A stretch of 42,106 nucleotides of DNA from Micromonospora mirobrigensis (GTDB lineage: Bacteria > Actinomycetota > Actinomycetes > Mycobacteriales > Micromonosporaceae). The stretch is taken from contig NZ_FMCX01000015.1 in the NCBI RefSeq assembly GCF_900091555.1, forward strand, positions 1 through 42,106, read 5' to 3'. The notes beneath the pieces were generated by a model. The model searched no databases. It was not told where the DNA came from and worked only from the letters and a program-made list of their open reading frames with translations. Both the position numbers and the translations under genes were made by a program. Below are positions 16,080-24,372 of the stretch, piece by piece (position 1 is the stretch's first letter; the number at the start of each line of letters is the position of its first letter).

Positions 16080-17075
16080 GTGACCACCGCCTCCACCACC
16101 GACCGGTCCAGCCCGCAGTGGCATGACGCCGCCCTGACCTGGGTCGGTGACGCGCTCGCCCGGCACGGCCGCCGGATCACCGGCCCGGTGCAGGAGCGGG
16201 TCCGCCCTTGGTCGCTGGTCTGGCAGGTCCCCACCGACGCCGGCGACGCCTGGTTCAAGGCCAACAACTCCGGCACCCGCTACGAGACGGGCCTGCTGGC
16301 CACCCTGTCCCGGCTCACCCCGGACGCGGTGCTGCACCCGCTGGCCGTCGACCCGGAGCTGGGCTGGACGCTGCTCCCCGAGGGCGGGCCGAGCCTGCGG
16401 GACGTGCTGGCCGGCGGGGACGACCGGGTGGCCCGGTGGGAGCGGGTGCTGCCCGCGTACGCGGAACTCCAGCGGACGGTGGCGCCGCGGGCGGGCGTAC
16501 TGCTCGACGACGGGGTGCCGGACCACCGGCCGGAGCGGCTGCCGGGGCTGCTCGACGAGCTGCTGGACGACCGGGAGTCGCTGCGGCTCGGCCAGCCGGA
16601 CGGGATGGACGCCGAGCTGCACGAGCGGCTGCGGGCGTACCGGGCCGAGTTCGGCGTGCTGTGCCGGCGGCTCGGCGGGACCGGGATCCCGGCCACCGTC
16701 CAGCACGACGACCTGCACGACGGGAACGTCTTCGCGGGCGCCGACGGCTACCGCTTCTTCGACTGGGGGGACGCCTCGGTGGCCCACCCGTTCGGCACCC
16801 TGCTGGTGACCCTGCGGTCGGTGGCGCACGCCGCCGGGCTGGCCGACGACGACCCGGCGCTGCCCAGGCTGCGGGACGCGTACCTGGAGGCGTGGACGGA
16901 CCGGTACGACCGGGCGACCCTGCGCGAGGCGGCCCACCTGGCGACCCGGGTGACCACGGTGAGCCGGGCCCTGTCCTGGCGTCGCGCCCTGGCCACCGAC
17001 GACCCGGCCCGGGCGGAGTACGCCGAGGCGGTGCCCGGCTGGCTCGGCGAACTCTTCGCTCCCGTCCCGATCTGA
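16080..17075 (+). CDS. Aminoglycoside phosphotransferase (APH)-fold kinase
   Basis: The 331-residue protein has the APH/choline kinase catalytic loop QHDDLHDGNVF and the metal-binding FFDWGDASVAHPF. Upstream are an ATP-binding lobe with WFKANNSGTRYETGLL (Lys) and GWTLLPEGGPSLRDVL. It is therefore a small-molecule kinase of the APH superfamily. The family covers aminoglycoside, choline, homoserine and maltose kinases, and resistance must not be assumed. GTG 16080 was chosen over GTG 16062 because of the -10 element seven bases before it. Confidence 0.85.
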   Translation: MTTASTTDRSSPQWHDAALTWVGDALARHGRRITGPVQERVRPWSLVWQVPTDAGDAWFKANNSGTRYETGLLATLSRLTPDAVLHPLAVDPELGWTLLPEGGPSLRDVLAGGDDRVARWERVLPAYAELQRTVAPRAGVLLDDGVPDHRPERLPGLLDELLDDRESLRLGQPDGMDAELHERLRAYRAEFGVLCRRLGGTGIPATVQHDDLHDGNVFAGADGYRFFDWGDASVAHPFGTLLVTLRSVAHAAGLADDDPALPRLRDAYLEAWTDRYDRATLREAAHLATRVTTVSRALSWRRALATDDPARAEYAEAVPGWLGELFAPVPI

Positions 17076-17181
17076 GCCACGCCGGCGGAGAGCCGCACAG
17101 CCGGTGCGACACGCACGCGTGGAACTTCCAAAAGTTCGGCGTGACCCACATCACCCCTGGTCACGGGTCGTTGGGCAGGTC

Positions 17182-17658
17182 ATGGACGTGTTCTCCCGGA
17201 CCTTCCTGCCCGCCGCCGCCGAGACCGGCCTGGCGGCCCAGACCGTCACCCGGCACATGCCGATCTTCCGCCGCTGCGTGGGCTCCGGCGACGCGCCGGT
17301 GCTCGTCACCCGGTGCAGCCGACCCGGCCGGCCGGTCGCCGGCGACTACCTGCTGCTGCTGACCCACCGTCGGCTGGTGGTGACCCGGCAGTCCCGGGTG
17401 CTGCACCGCCTCCAGCTGCACCTGAACACCGAGCTGCGCGAGCTGAGCAACGTCACCTGGAGCCCCGACCCGCGGCTGCACGCCGTCGAGCTGGCGGCCA
17501 CCGCGATCGACGGCGTCCGCGAGCGTTTCCTGATCCGCACCGGCAACCCGAAGCAGGTGTGGCAGCTGGATCAGCTGCTCCACCACGCCTTCCGGACCCG
17601 GCTGCGCAGCCCCCGCGAGCGGGTGGTCACCACCGTCGGCGCCCGAGTCCTTACCTGA
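17182..17658 (+). CDS. Hypothetical protein, PH-like small cytoplasmic protein
   Basis: This is a 158-residue protein with start ATG 17182. The central part (VAGDYLLLLTHRRLVVTRQSRVLHRLQLHLNTEL and following strands) reads like a bacterial PH-like beta barrel followed by a C-terminal helix (VWQLDQLLHHAFRTRL). There is no signal peptide or membrane segment. I do not recognise a named family. Its stop codon lies in the putative operator upstream of the response regulator gene. It could belong to the same regulon but is more likely an unrelated neighbour. Confidence 0.65.
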   Translation: MDVFSRTFLPAAAETGLAAQTVTRHMPIFRRCVGSGDAPVLVTRCSRPGRPVAGDYLLLLTHRRLVVTRQSRVLHRLQLHLNTELRELSNVTWSPDPRLHAVELAATAIDGVRERFLIRTGNPKQVWQLDQLLHHAFRTRLRSPRERVVTTVGARVLT

Positions 17659-17677
17659 TCCGAACACGCACCTGACG
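17649..17677 (-). promoter_or_regulatory. Putative response-regulator operator, site 1 (three hexamers at 11-base period)
   Basis: Read on the minus strand the site holds GTCAGG, GTTCGG and GTAAGG, each separated by five bases, giving an 11-base period. Site 2 at 19819-19847 has the same three positions (GTCAGC, GTTCGG, GTAAGG), and on the plus strand the two share CCTTACCTGA, CCGAACA and CTGACG at identical spacing. An 11-base direct repeat is the standard OmpR/PhoB-type operator form. It lies 35 bases upstream of the response regulator start. Confidence 0.55.
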
Positions 17678-17711
17678 CCGGCCGCACCCACCGGTCGCGC
17701 ATCATGGGCCG

Positions 17712-18404
17712 GTGACCGTCGACGTACCGCAGCGCGGCCTGGTCCTCGTCGTCGAGGACGAGCCGGCCATCGCCGACCTGGTCCGGCTCTACCTGAGCCG
17801 GGACGGCTTCGGCGTACACCTGGAACGCGACGGCGCGGCCGGGCTGGCCGCCGCGCGGCGGCTGCGCCCGGTGGCCTGCGTGCTGGACATCGCCCTGCCC
17901 GGCCTCGCCGGCACCGAGATCTGCCGGCGGCTGCGGGCGGCCGGTGACTGGACGCCGGTCATCTTCCTCACCGCCCGCGACGACGAGGTCGACCGGATCG
18001 TCGGGCTGGAGTTGGGCGCGGACGACTACGTGACCAAGCCGTTCAGCCCCCGTGAGCTGGTGGCCCGGGTCCGGGCGGTGCTGCGCCGGACGGCCGGCCC
18101 ACCGGCCGGCGCGGAACAGCCCCGGACGGTCGGCCCGGTCACCCTGGACCCGGCCCGCCGCACGGTCACCGCCGCCGGAGCGCCGGTGCAGCTCACCTCG
18201 ACGGAGTTCGACCTGCTCGCCCACCTGATGGCCCGGCCCGGTCGGGTCTTCACCCGGGAGGAGCTGCTCGCCGCCGTCTGGGGCTACGCCGCGCACGCCG
18301 GCACCCGCACCGTCGACGTGCACGTCGCGCAGGTGCGGGCGAAGCTCGGCCCGGCCGGGGTGATCCGCACCCACCGCGGCGTCGGGTACGCGGCCGATGC
18401 CTGA
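17712..18404 (+). CDS. Two-component response regulator, OmpR/PhoB family
   Basis: The 230-residue protein has a receiver domain (about 9-122) with acidic pocket E15/D16, phosphoacceptor D59 in ACVLDIALPG, and the lysine in DYVTKPFSP. The C-terminal winged helix (about 135-228) contains STEFDLLAHLMARPGRVFTREELLAAVWG and TVDVHVAQVRAKLG. Start GTG 17712. Its stop overlaps the start of the sensor kinase gene by eight bases. A putative operator at 17649-17677 suggests autoregulation. The stimulus is unknown. Confidence 0.94.
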   Translation: MTVDVPQRGLVLVVEDEPAIADLVRLYLSRDGFGVHLERDGAAGLAAARRLRPVACVLDIALPGLAGTEICRRLRAAGDWTPVIFLTARDDEVDRIVGLELGADDYVTKPFSPRELVARVRAVLRRTAGPPAGAEQPRTVGPVTLDPARRTVTAAGAPVQLTSTEFDLLAHLMARPGRVFTREELLAAVWGYAAHAGTRTVDVHVAQVRAKLGPAGVIRTHRGVGYAADA

Positions 18405-19845
18405 GCAACCCACCGTCGCGCTGCCGGTGCTCGGTGCGCGCCCCACGCCGGCGCCGGTGCGCCGCGGGCCGGGCCGGACGCTGACCGCCCGCGCGGTGCT
18501 GGTGACCTGCGCGGTGGCCCTGGTGTCGGTGCTGGTCACCGCCCTGGTGGCGGTGCCGCTGGCGGTCCGCGGCGCCGAACGGCGCGACCAGGAGGCGCTG
18601 GCCGCGCAGGCCCGGCTCGCCGCCGACGTGCTCCGGGTGCGCGCCCCCCGGCAACGGGACACCGCCGGGGACCGGCTGATCCGCCAGCTCCGCCAGCAGG
18701 AGATCGAGGTGTACCTCATCCGGGGCGGGGCCGCCGACCGGGCCGGCCTGCCCCGTCAGGTGGTCAACCGGGTGGCCACCGGCCATCCGGTCTCCGGCCG
18801 GCGGCTGGTGGCCGGGAAACGCGCCCTGGTGGAGGGTCGGCCGTTGTCCGGCGGCGACGGGGTGGTGCTCGCCCGGGCCACCGGCGGCGGGCCGTGGCGG
18901 TCGGTCCTGCGTACCCTCTGGCTGCCGTTGCTCGCCGGGTTGGCGGCCGGGGCGGCGGCGGGGCTGCTGCTGGCCCGCCGGCTGGCCCGGCCGATCCGGA
19001 CCGCGGCCACGGCCGCCGCCCGGTTGCGGGCCGGCGACCGGACCGTGCGGGTGCCGGTCGAGCCGCCCGACGAGGTGGCCGACCTGGCGTACGCGTTGAA
19101 CGGGCTGGCCGCCGCGCTGGCCACCAGCGAGGGCCGGCAGCGGGAGTTCCTGCTCTCCGTCTCGCACGAGCTGCGCACCCCGTTGACCGCGATCCGGGGT
19201 TACGCCGAGGCGCTCGCCGACGGGGTGATCGACGGCGACCGGGTGCCGGAGACCGGGCGGACCGTGCTGGCCCAGGCCCAACACCTGGACCGGCTGGTCA
19301 GCGACCTGCTGGCGCTGGCCCGGCTGGAGGCCGCCGACTTCCCGCTGGAACCGGTGCCGGTGGACCTCGCCGGGCTCGCCGCCGACGCCGCCCGCACCTG
19401 GTCCGACAGGTGCACGGCGGTCGGGGTGCCGTTCCGGCTGGAGGTGCCGGCGGCGCCGGTGCCCGCGTACACCGATCCGGGGCGGATCCGGCAGGTGGTG
19501 GACGGGCTGCTGGAGAACGCGCTGCGGGTCGTACCCCCGGGGGCGCCGATCGTGCTCGCGGTCCGGCCGGCCGGTCCCGACCCGGCGGCCGGCGGGATCG
19601 TCGAGGTCCGCGACGGCGGACCCGGCCTCGCCGACGACGACCTGGCGGTGGCCTTCGAACGCGGCGCGCTGCACCAGCGGTACCGCGGGGTACGCAAGGT
19701 GGGCAGCGGACTCGGGCTGGCGCTCGCCGCCGGGCTGGTCCGCCGGCTCGGCGGGGACGTCACCGCCGGCCACGCGGCGGAGGGCGGCGTGGCATTCACC
19801 GTCCGGCTCCCCGGCAACCCTTACCTGACCCGAACATCGGGCTGA
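18397..19845 (+). CDS. Two-component sensor histidine kinase (HAMP, HisKA, HATPase)
   Basis: This 482-residue membrane kinase has one membrane helix at about 31-55, an extracytoplasmic region of about 120 residues, a second helix at 174-193, then HAMP (194-245). The HisKA phosphoacceptor is H257 in SVSHELRTPLTAIRGY. The HATPase part has the N box (VVDGLLENALRVV), G1 (EVRDGGPGLAD), the F box and G2 (KVGSGLGLALAAGLVRRLGG). ATG 18397 overlaps the regulator gene, forming one operon. The sensing region has no domain I can name. The stop codon lies inside operator site 2. Confidence 0.94.
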   Translation: MPEQPTVALPVLGARPTPAPVRRGPGRTLTARAVLVTCAVALVSVLVTALVAVPLAVRGAERRDQEALAAQARLAADVLRVRAPRQRDTAGDRLIRQLRQQEIEVYLIRGGAADRAGLPRQVVNRVATGHPVSGRRLVAGKRALVEGRPLSGGDGVVLARATGGGPWRSVLRTLWLPLLAGLAAGAAAGLLLARRLARPIRTAATAAARLRAGDRTVRVPVEPPDEVADLAYALNGLAAALATSEGRQREFLLSVSHELRTPLTAIRGYAEALADGVIDGDRVPETGRTVLAQAQHLDRLVSDLLALARLEAADFPLEPVPVDLAGLAADAARTWSDRCTAVGVPFRLEVPAAPVPAYTDPGRIRQVVDGLLENALRVVPPGAPIVLAVRPAGPDPAAGGIVEVRDGGPGLADDDLAVAFERGALHQRYRGVRKVGSGLGLALAAGLVRRLGGDVTAGHAAEGGVAFTVRLPGNPYLTRTSG

Positions 19846-19847
19846 CG
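19819..19847 (-). promoter_or_regulatory. Putative response-regulator operator, site 2
   Basis: Same layout as 17649-17677: GTCAGC, GTTCGG and GTAAGG at 11-base period on the minus strand. It lies 55 bases upstream of the lipoprotein start, so the two-component system may control that gene. Confidence 0.55.
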
Positions 19848-19901
19848 TTGCTCCCACCGGAGTGCGCGAGGCTGGTTGCACCACCGACGAGAGGGAGACT
19901 C

Positions 19902-20507
19902 ATGGCACGTCACGGAATCGCCGCCGGGGCCACGTCACTGTTCGCAGCGGTCGCACTGGGGGTCGCCGGCTGCGGGCCGGCGCAGGTGGCCCAGGGCCCG
20001 GCGACGCAGACCGCGGTCGACGTGGCCGCCGCGATGGGCGTGGAGGGTCAGGCGCTCGCCGCGATGGGCTTCGACCCCGCCGAGCTCGACCCGAGCGGTG
20101 CGGCCTCGACCGACGCCGAGGATCCGGCCGGTGCGGCGCCCTCGGCCAGCGCGGCGCCCAAGGGCGAGCGGGTGAAGGAGTGGCGCAAGCGGCACGGGGC
20201 CCGGGTGCTGCTGCGGAGGAACACCCTGCACGGCGAGGCGGTCGTGCAGACCAAGGACGGCGGCACCCGGACCGTCGTGGTGCAGCGCGGTCAGGTCACC
20301 GCGATCGACGGCGACTCGATGACCGTGAAGTCCACCGACGGGTTCACCCTGACCTGGGCCTTCGGCGAGAAGCTGCGGGTGGTCGAGCGGCGGGCCACCG
20401 TGCAGCCGACCGCGGTGAAGGTCGGCACGACGGTCGGCGTGGCCGGCGCCAAGGACGGCGACCGCGACGTCGCCCGGCTGGTCCTGATCCCGCTCAAGCA
20501 GAAGTGA
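19902..20507 (+). CDS. Secreted lipoprotein, DUF5666-like
   Basis: This 201-residue protein has a lipoprotein signal (MARHGIAAGATSLFAAVALGVAGC) with the lipidated cysteine at residue 24. An Ala/Pro/acidic linker (about 60-90) leads to a basic stretch (KGERVKEWRKRHG). The C-terminal 100 residues form short strands (VVVQRGQVTAIDGDSMTVKSTDGFTLTW...GTTVGVAGAKDG), the OB-like pattern of DUF5666 domains. RBS GAGGGAG precedes ATG 19902. It lies downstream of the two-component operon behind operator site 2, so it is a plausible output or co-sensor. The function is unknown. Confidence 0.85.
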   Translation: MARHGIAAGATSLFAAVALGVAGCGPAQVAQGPATQTAVDVAAAMGVEGQALAAMGFDPAELDPSGAASTDAEDPAGAAPSASAAPKGERVKEWRKRHGARVLLRRNTLHGEAVVQTKDGGTRTVVVQRGQVTAIDGDSMTVKSTDGFTLTWAFGEKLRVVERRATVQPTAVKVGTTVGVAGAKDGDRDVARLVLIPLKQK

Positions 20508-20514
20508 GCCAGCC

Positions 20515-20541
20515 GGAGGGCCCCCGTCCCGGGGGCCCTCC
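20515..20541. terminator. Hairpin between convergent genes
   Basis: An 11-base perfect stem (GGAGGGCCCCC at 20515-20525 with 20531-20541) closes a five-base loop. There is no T tract, as usual in high-GC actinobacteria. It can serve both the lipoprotein gene and the convergent glycosyltransferase gene. Confidence 0.75.
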
Positions 20542-20549
20542 GTGCCGCG

Positions 20550-22604
20550 TCAGCGGCCCGGCGGCAGCGCGTACCCCACGTAGCCGCGCCAGCGGACCGT
20601 CCACCCGGGCGGGACGAGTTTCGTGCAGGCCGGACGGCTGCCGGTGCAGACGATCGCGTCCACCGAGGTCGGGTCGGCGGGCGGCCGGTCCGGCAGGACC
20701 GACTGCAGCGCCACCAGCTCCGGTGGCCGGCCACCGCCCTCGCGCAGCAGCACCCACCACGGGTACTCCCAGTTGTCGTACTGCTGGCCCAGGCCGACCC
20801 GGCGGGCGCCGCTGGCGCGTACCGCCTCCGCCGCCCAGCGGAACTCCGCCGCCCACTGCGGCCGTCGGACGAACCGGTTCTCCCAGTCCGACGAGGTGAG
20901 CACCGACGCCGAGCCGACCAGCCGGCGCGGATAGCCGTACACCAGGCTCAACGTCCCGGCCAGCGCCGAGGCGGCCAGCACCGCCACCACCAGCCCGGCT
21001 GCCACCGGCCGTCGCCCCGGCCGCGCCCGCCGGTGCAGCAGCGCGTCCAGCCAGAGCCCGGCCAGCGGGATCGCCAGCACCAGGGCGTAGAGCAGCAGCC
21101 GGTTCCCCCAGGTCTGCCACTTGATCAGGCTGGCGTGCAGCAGCACGGTGGTCACCGCGACCGCCGCGTACGCCCGCAGCTCACCCGCCCACCGCGGGCT
21201 GACCCGGCGCGGCCGGGCCAGCGCCAGCACCGCCCCGACCAGCGCCAGCGTGCCGGCCACCGGGAAGGCCGCCCGGTCCTCGTCCGGATACCAGGCGGGC
21301 ACCGGGAACCGCTCGTTGCCGAAGGTGATCGCCCGGTCCTGCGGGTCCACCCCGATCGCCCGGGCGCCGTCGTCGATGGCCGTGGCCGCCGCCCGGCTCA
21401 GCGGGAACAGCGGCGTGTCCAGCGCGGTGTGCCCGGTCCGGGCCAGGTTGACCAGGATCGAGGCCGGGTCGTGCCGTTCCATCGGGATGGACTCGCGCAG
21501 CCGGGGCGGCCCGAGCGGATGCCCGAACTCGGCCGTCTCCCGGGCCAGGAACGGCCCGACCAGCACCGCCGCCACCAGCACGATCAACAGCGAGCCGCCG
21601 ACCGTCCCGGCCATCGCCCGGCCCCGCAGGCCGCCGGCCGGGGCCTCCCCGTCGACCGGGGTACGACCCGACGCCCCGACCCGGGCCAGCCGCAGCTGCG
21701 CCACCCCCCAGAGCAGCAGCAGCGGGCCGACCGCGATCAGGCCGCTGGTCTTGGTGACCGCGGTGAGCCCGGTGGCCGCGCCGAGCGCCAGCAGGTCACC
21801 GAGGCCGGCCCGGCGGCGCAGCCCGTCCACGACCAGCGTGGCCGCTCCCGCCACCCAGGCGGCCACCACCAGGTCGGTCTGGGTGCTGGTCGCCTGAAGC
21901 ACCACCATCGGCGTGCTGGCCAGCACGAACGCGGTCAGCAGCTGGGCCCGCCGGCCGCCGCCGAGCTGGGCGGTGATCCGGGTGACGGCCAGCAGGCAGC
22001 CCAGCCCGGCGCCCCACTGCACCAGGTTGTGCAGGGCGTCACCGCCGGTGAGCAGGCGCAGGTGCAGCAGCAGGTACTCCGCGCCGGGCGGGATGGTCAC
22101 CTGCCGGTGGATCGCGGTCGGCCAGAACTCCAGACTCCGCTGCGCCACCCAGTGCTCCACCTTGGGCAGGTGGTAGGTCTGCGAGTCGTAGTTGTTCGGC
22201 GATGCCAGCAGCGCCACCACCAGCTCGACCAGGACCAGCAGCAGCACGGTGCCGGCCAGCAGCAGCTCGCCCCGCCCGGCCGTACGCCGGAAGTCGCGGA
22301 CCTCCGTCGCGCGGGCCCGGACGATCCGCTCGGCGCCGGAGCGGACCCGGCGCCACCACGCCGCCAGCGCCACGACGGCGAGCAGGAGCAGCCAGGCCAG
22401 GGCGAAGGCCGGCAGCGTCAGCGCGTGCAGCGCGCCGAGCAGTTCCACGGTGAGCACGGCGAACGCCCCGACGGCCAGCGCGGCGCGCAGCACCGCCAGC
22501 CGGACCGGCGCCACCGCCTCCGCGTCGCGCGGTCGGAGCAGGGCGGAGAGGAGGGCCAGCGCCGCGACCGGCGCCAGGACGAGCAGGGACCCGGCCACGG
22601 ACAT
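20550..22604 (-). CDS. GT-C fold membrane glycosyltransferase (ArnT/PMT-like)
   Basis: This 684-residue polytopic protein has about eleven membrane segments and the GT-C arrangement. An N-terminal extracytoplasmic loop carries SPNNYDSQTYHLPKVEHW (acidic residue in the first long loop, then the Tyr-His stretch), followed by IPPGAEYLLLHLRLL. A C-terminal soluble region of about 130 residues (YGYPRRLVGSASV...) ends the protein. Such enzymes use polyprenyl-phosphate sugars as donor outside the cytoplasm. The gene is divergent from a GT2 polyprenyl-phosphate sugar synthase gene, a fitting donor source. ATG 22604 is used. Exact sugar and acceptor unknown. Confidence 0.82.
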   Translation of the reverse strand: MSVAGSLLVLAPVAALALLSALLRPRDAEAVAPVRLAVLRAALAVGAFAVLTVELLGALHALTLPAFALAWLLLLAVVALAAWWRRVRSGAERIVRARATEVRDFRRTAGRGELLLAGTVLLLVLVELVVALLASPNNYDSQTYHLPKVEHWVAQRSLEFWPTAIHRQVTIPPGAEYLLLHLRLLTGGDALHNLVQWGAGLGCLLAVTRITAQLGGGRRAQLLTAFVLASTPMVVLQATSTQTDLVVAAWVAGAATLVVDGLRRRAGLGDLLALGAATGLTAVTKTSGLIAVGPLLLLWGVAQLRLARVGASGRTPVDGEAPAGGLRGRAMAGTVGGSLLIVLVAAVLVGPFLARETAEFGHPLGPPRLRESIPMERHDPASILVNLARTGHTALDTPLFPLSRAAATAIDDGARAIGVDPQDRAITFGNERFPVPAWYPDEDRAAFPVAGTLALVGAVLALARPRRVSPRWAGELRAYAAVAVTTVLLHASLIKWQTWGNRLLLYALVLAIPLAGLWLDALLHRRARPGRRPVAAGLVVAVLAASALAGTLSLVYGYPRRLVGSASVLTSSDWENRFVRRPQWAAEFRWAAEAVRASGARRVGLGQQYDNWEYPWWVLLREGGGRPPELVALQSVLPDRPPADPTSVDAIVCTGSRPACTKLVPPGWTVRWRGYVGYALPPGR

Positions 22605-22726
22605 GCGCGGAAGTAAACACCATCAACCTGCGGAGCGCGCGAATCCTCCCCCGGTGGGTGACTCCACCTCGACGGACGGCCAAGCTACGCTAGGGCCGAC
22701 TTATCGTCGCCACCGTGGAGATCCCC

Positions 22727-23425
22727 GTGAAGCTCTCGATCCTCATGCCGGTCTACAACGAGGAAGAACGCATCGCGGATGCCCTCAAGCAGGCATTGGC
22801 GGTCGACTACCCCTGCGAGATCGAGCTGGTCGTGGTCGACGACGGCAGCCGCGACGGCACCGGCGAGATCCTCGGCCGGGTCGACGACGCCCGGCTGCGG
22901 GTGATCACCCACCAGCGCAACGCCGGCAAGGGCGCGGCGATCAAGACGGCGGTGGACTCCGCCGAGGGTGAGTACATGGTCATCCTCGACGCCGACCTGG
23001 AGTACGACCCGCAGGACATCCCGCGGCTGCTCGCCCCGGTCCTCGACGGCCACGCCACGGTGGTGTACGGAAATCGGACCTTCGGCAGCCACAGCGCCTA
23101 CAGCTTCTGGTACGTGATGGGAAACAAGGGCGTCACCATGGCGGCCAATGTGCTGTTCAACTCGTACATCGGCGACCTGGAGACCTGTTTCAAGCTGATG
23201 CCGGTGGCGTTGTACCGCTCGCTGAACATCCGTTCCCGGGGCTTCGGCATGGAGGCGGAGGTGACCGGCAAGCTGCTCCGCCAGCGGATCCGCCCGTACG
23301 AGGTGCCGATCAGCTACCGCGCCCGGGGCCGCGAGGAGGGCAAGAAGATCACCTGGAAGGACGGCGTCGAGGCGATCTGGATCCTCGGCCGGGAGCGGGC
23401 CCGCCGCCGCCCCACCGCCGGCTGA
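22727..23425 (+). CDS. GT2 family glycosyltransferase, polyprenyl-phosphate sugar synthase-like (DPM1-like)
   Basis: This 232-residue cytoplasmic enzyme has no C-terminal membrane helices. It has SILMPVYNEEERI, VVVDDGSRDGT, NAGKGAAIKTAVDSAEGEYMVILDADLEYDP (catalytic DxD) and LETCFKLMP...GFGMEAEVTGKLL, matching the dolichol-phosphate-mannose synthase branch. It should transfer a hexose from a nucleotide sugar to polyprenyl phosphate. GTG 22727 has GGAG six bases upstream; GTG 22715 is an in-frame alternative. TACGCT (22686-22691) is a possible -10. The adjacent GT-C protein is a probable user of the product. Confidence 0.9.
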   Translation: MKLSILMPVYNEEERIADALKQALAVDYPCEIELVVVDDGSRDGTGEILGRVDDARLRVITHQRNAGKGAAIKTAVDSAEGEYMVILDADLEYDPQDIPRLLAPVLDGHATVVYGNRTFGSHSAYSFWYVMGNKGVTMAANVLFNSYIGDLETCFKLMPVALYRSLNIRSRGFGMEAEVTGKLLRQRIRPYEVPISYRARGREEGKKITWKDGVEAIWILGRERARRRPTAG

Positions 23426-23481
23426 CCCGGCCCGATCCCGGCCGGCGGCGCGGACCCCCGTGCGCCCGCGCCGCCACCCGG

Positions 23482-24372
23482 TCAGTCCAGGAACGCGTCG
23501 ATCGACCGGCGCAGCCCCGCCGCGTCCAGCCCGTGCCAGCGCTCGTGGTCGGCGGGGTCGCCGTACCGGCGCAGGTCGGTGGCGCCCACCCCGAGGGCCA
23601 GCAGCCGGTGCGGCACGTCGGCCAGCGCCCGGGCGGCCACCGCGGCCGACGTCCCGGCCAGGTACGGCTCGACCAGCACCACCTCGGTCCCGGCGAGCGC
23701 CCGCAGCCCCGCCGCGTCGAACGGGCGCGGCGTGTGCGTGTACGCCACGGTGACGTCCCGCCCCCGGGTGGCGGCCAGCGTGGCGGAGAGGGTCGGCCCG
23801 ACCGCCACCACCACGGGCGCCCCCGCGCCGCCCCGACGCACCACCCGCAGCCGGTCGGCGTCCGGGTACGCGTCGCCGTTGCGTCGCTCGCTGAGCCGCA
23901 GGTAGACCCGGTCGTCGTCCCCGGCGGCGGCGCGCAGCAGCGGCGGCACCTCGTCCGGGTGACCGGGCACGTGCACCCGCCAGCCGTCGCCGAGCGAGTC
24001 GAGGAGCGCGACGTCCCCCGGTGACATGTGCGTCCGGCCCGACCGCGACCCGTCGTACGACGCGCCGACGCTGACCAGCACCGCCCCCACCCCCTGGTGC
24101 CCGAGGTCGAGCTTGATCTGCTCGTACGCCCGGTCGACGAGGAAGGTGGCGTACGAGTGGACGATCGGGCGCAGCCCGGTCAGGGCCAGCCCGCCGGCCA
24201 CCCCGATCATCAGTTGTTCGCGGATGCCGACGTTGAGCACCCGGTCCGGGTGCCGCCGGGCGGCCGGGGCGAACGCGGTGGCGGAGATGTCCGCCAGCAC
24301 CAGGGCGGTACGCGGGTCGGCGTCGAGCAGGTCGGCCGCGGTGTTCAGGAACGTGGTCCGCACGGCGGTCAC
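23482..24372 (-). CDS. Transketolase, C-terminal subunit (split type)
   Basis: This 296-residue protein covers the pyrimidine-binding and C-terminal domains of transketolase. It has RVLNVGIREQLMIGVAGGLALTG with the catalytic glutamate and HSYATFLVDRAYEQIKLDL. The later domain ends TDLRRYGDPADHERWHGLD. The GTG start overlaps the TGA of the N-terminal subunit gene in GTGA, so the two subunits are translated in coupled fashion. The pair forms one TPP enzyme moving two-carbon units in the pentose phosphate pathway. The substrate may be a specialised sugar rather than xylulose-5-phosphate. Confidence 0.9.
   Translation of the reverse strand: MTAVRTTFLNTAADLLDADPRTALVLADISATAFAPAARRHPDRVLNVGIREQLMIGVAGGLALTGLRPIVHSYATFLVDRAYEQIKLDLGHQGVGAVLVSVGASYDGSRSGRTHMSPGDVALLDSLGDGWRVHVPGHPDEVPPLLRAAAGDDDRVYLRLSERRNGDAYPDADRLRVVRRGGAGAPVVVAVGPTLSATLAATRGRDVTVAYTHTPRPFDAAGLRALAGTEVVLVEPYLAGTSAAVAARALADVPHRLLALGVGATDLRRYGDPADHERWHGLDAAGLRRSIDAFLD

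Noticed and set aside
14813..16276. 487-codon minus-strand frame opposite the thiolase gene
   Set aside because: The thiolase motifs are all on the other strand. This frame has no recognisable domain.
16080..17075. Aminoglycoside resistance gene
   Set aside because: The APH fold is shared by many metabolic kinases. Nothing in the sequence or context shows resistance.
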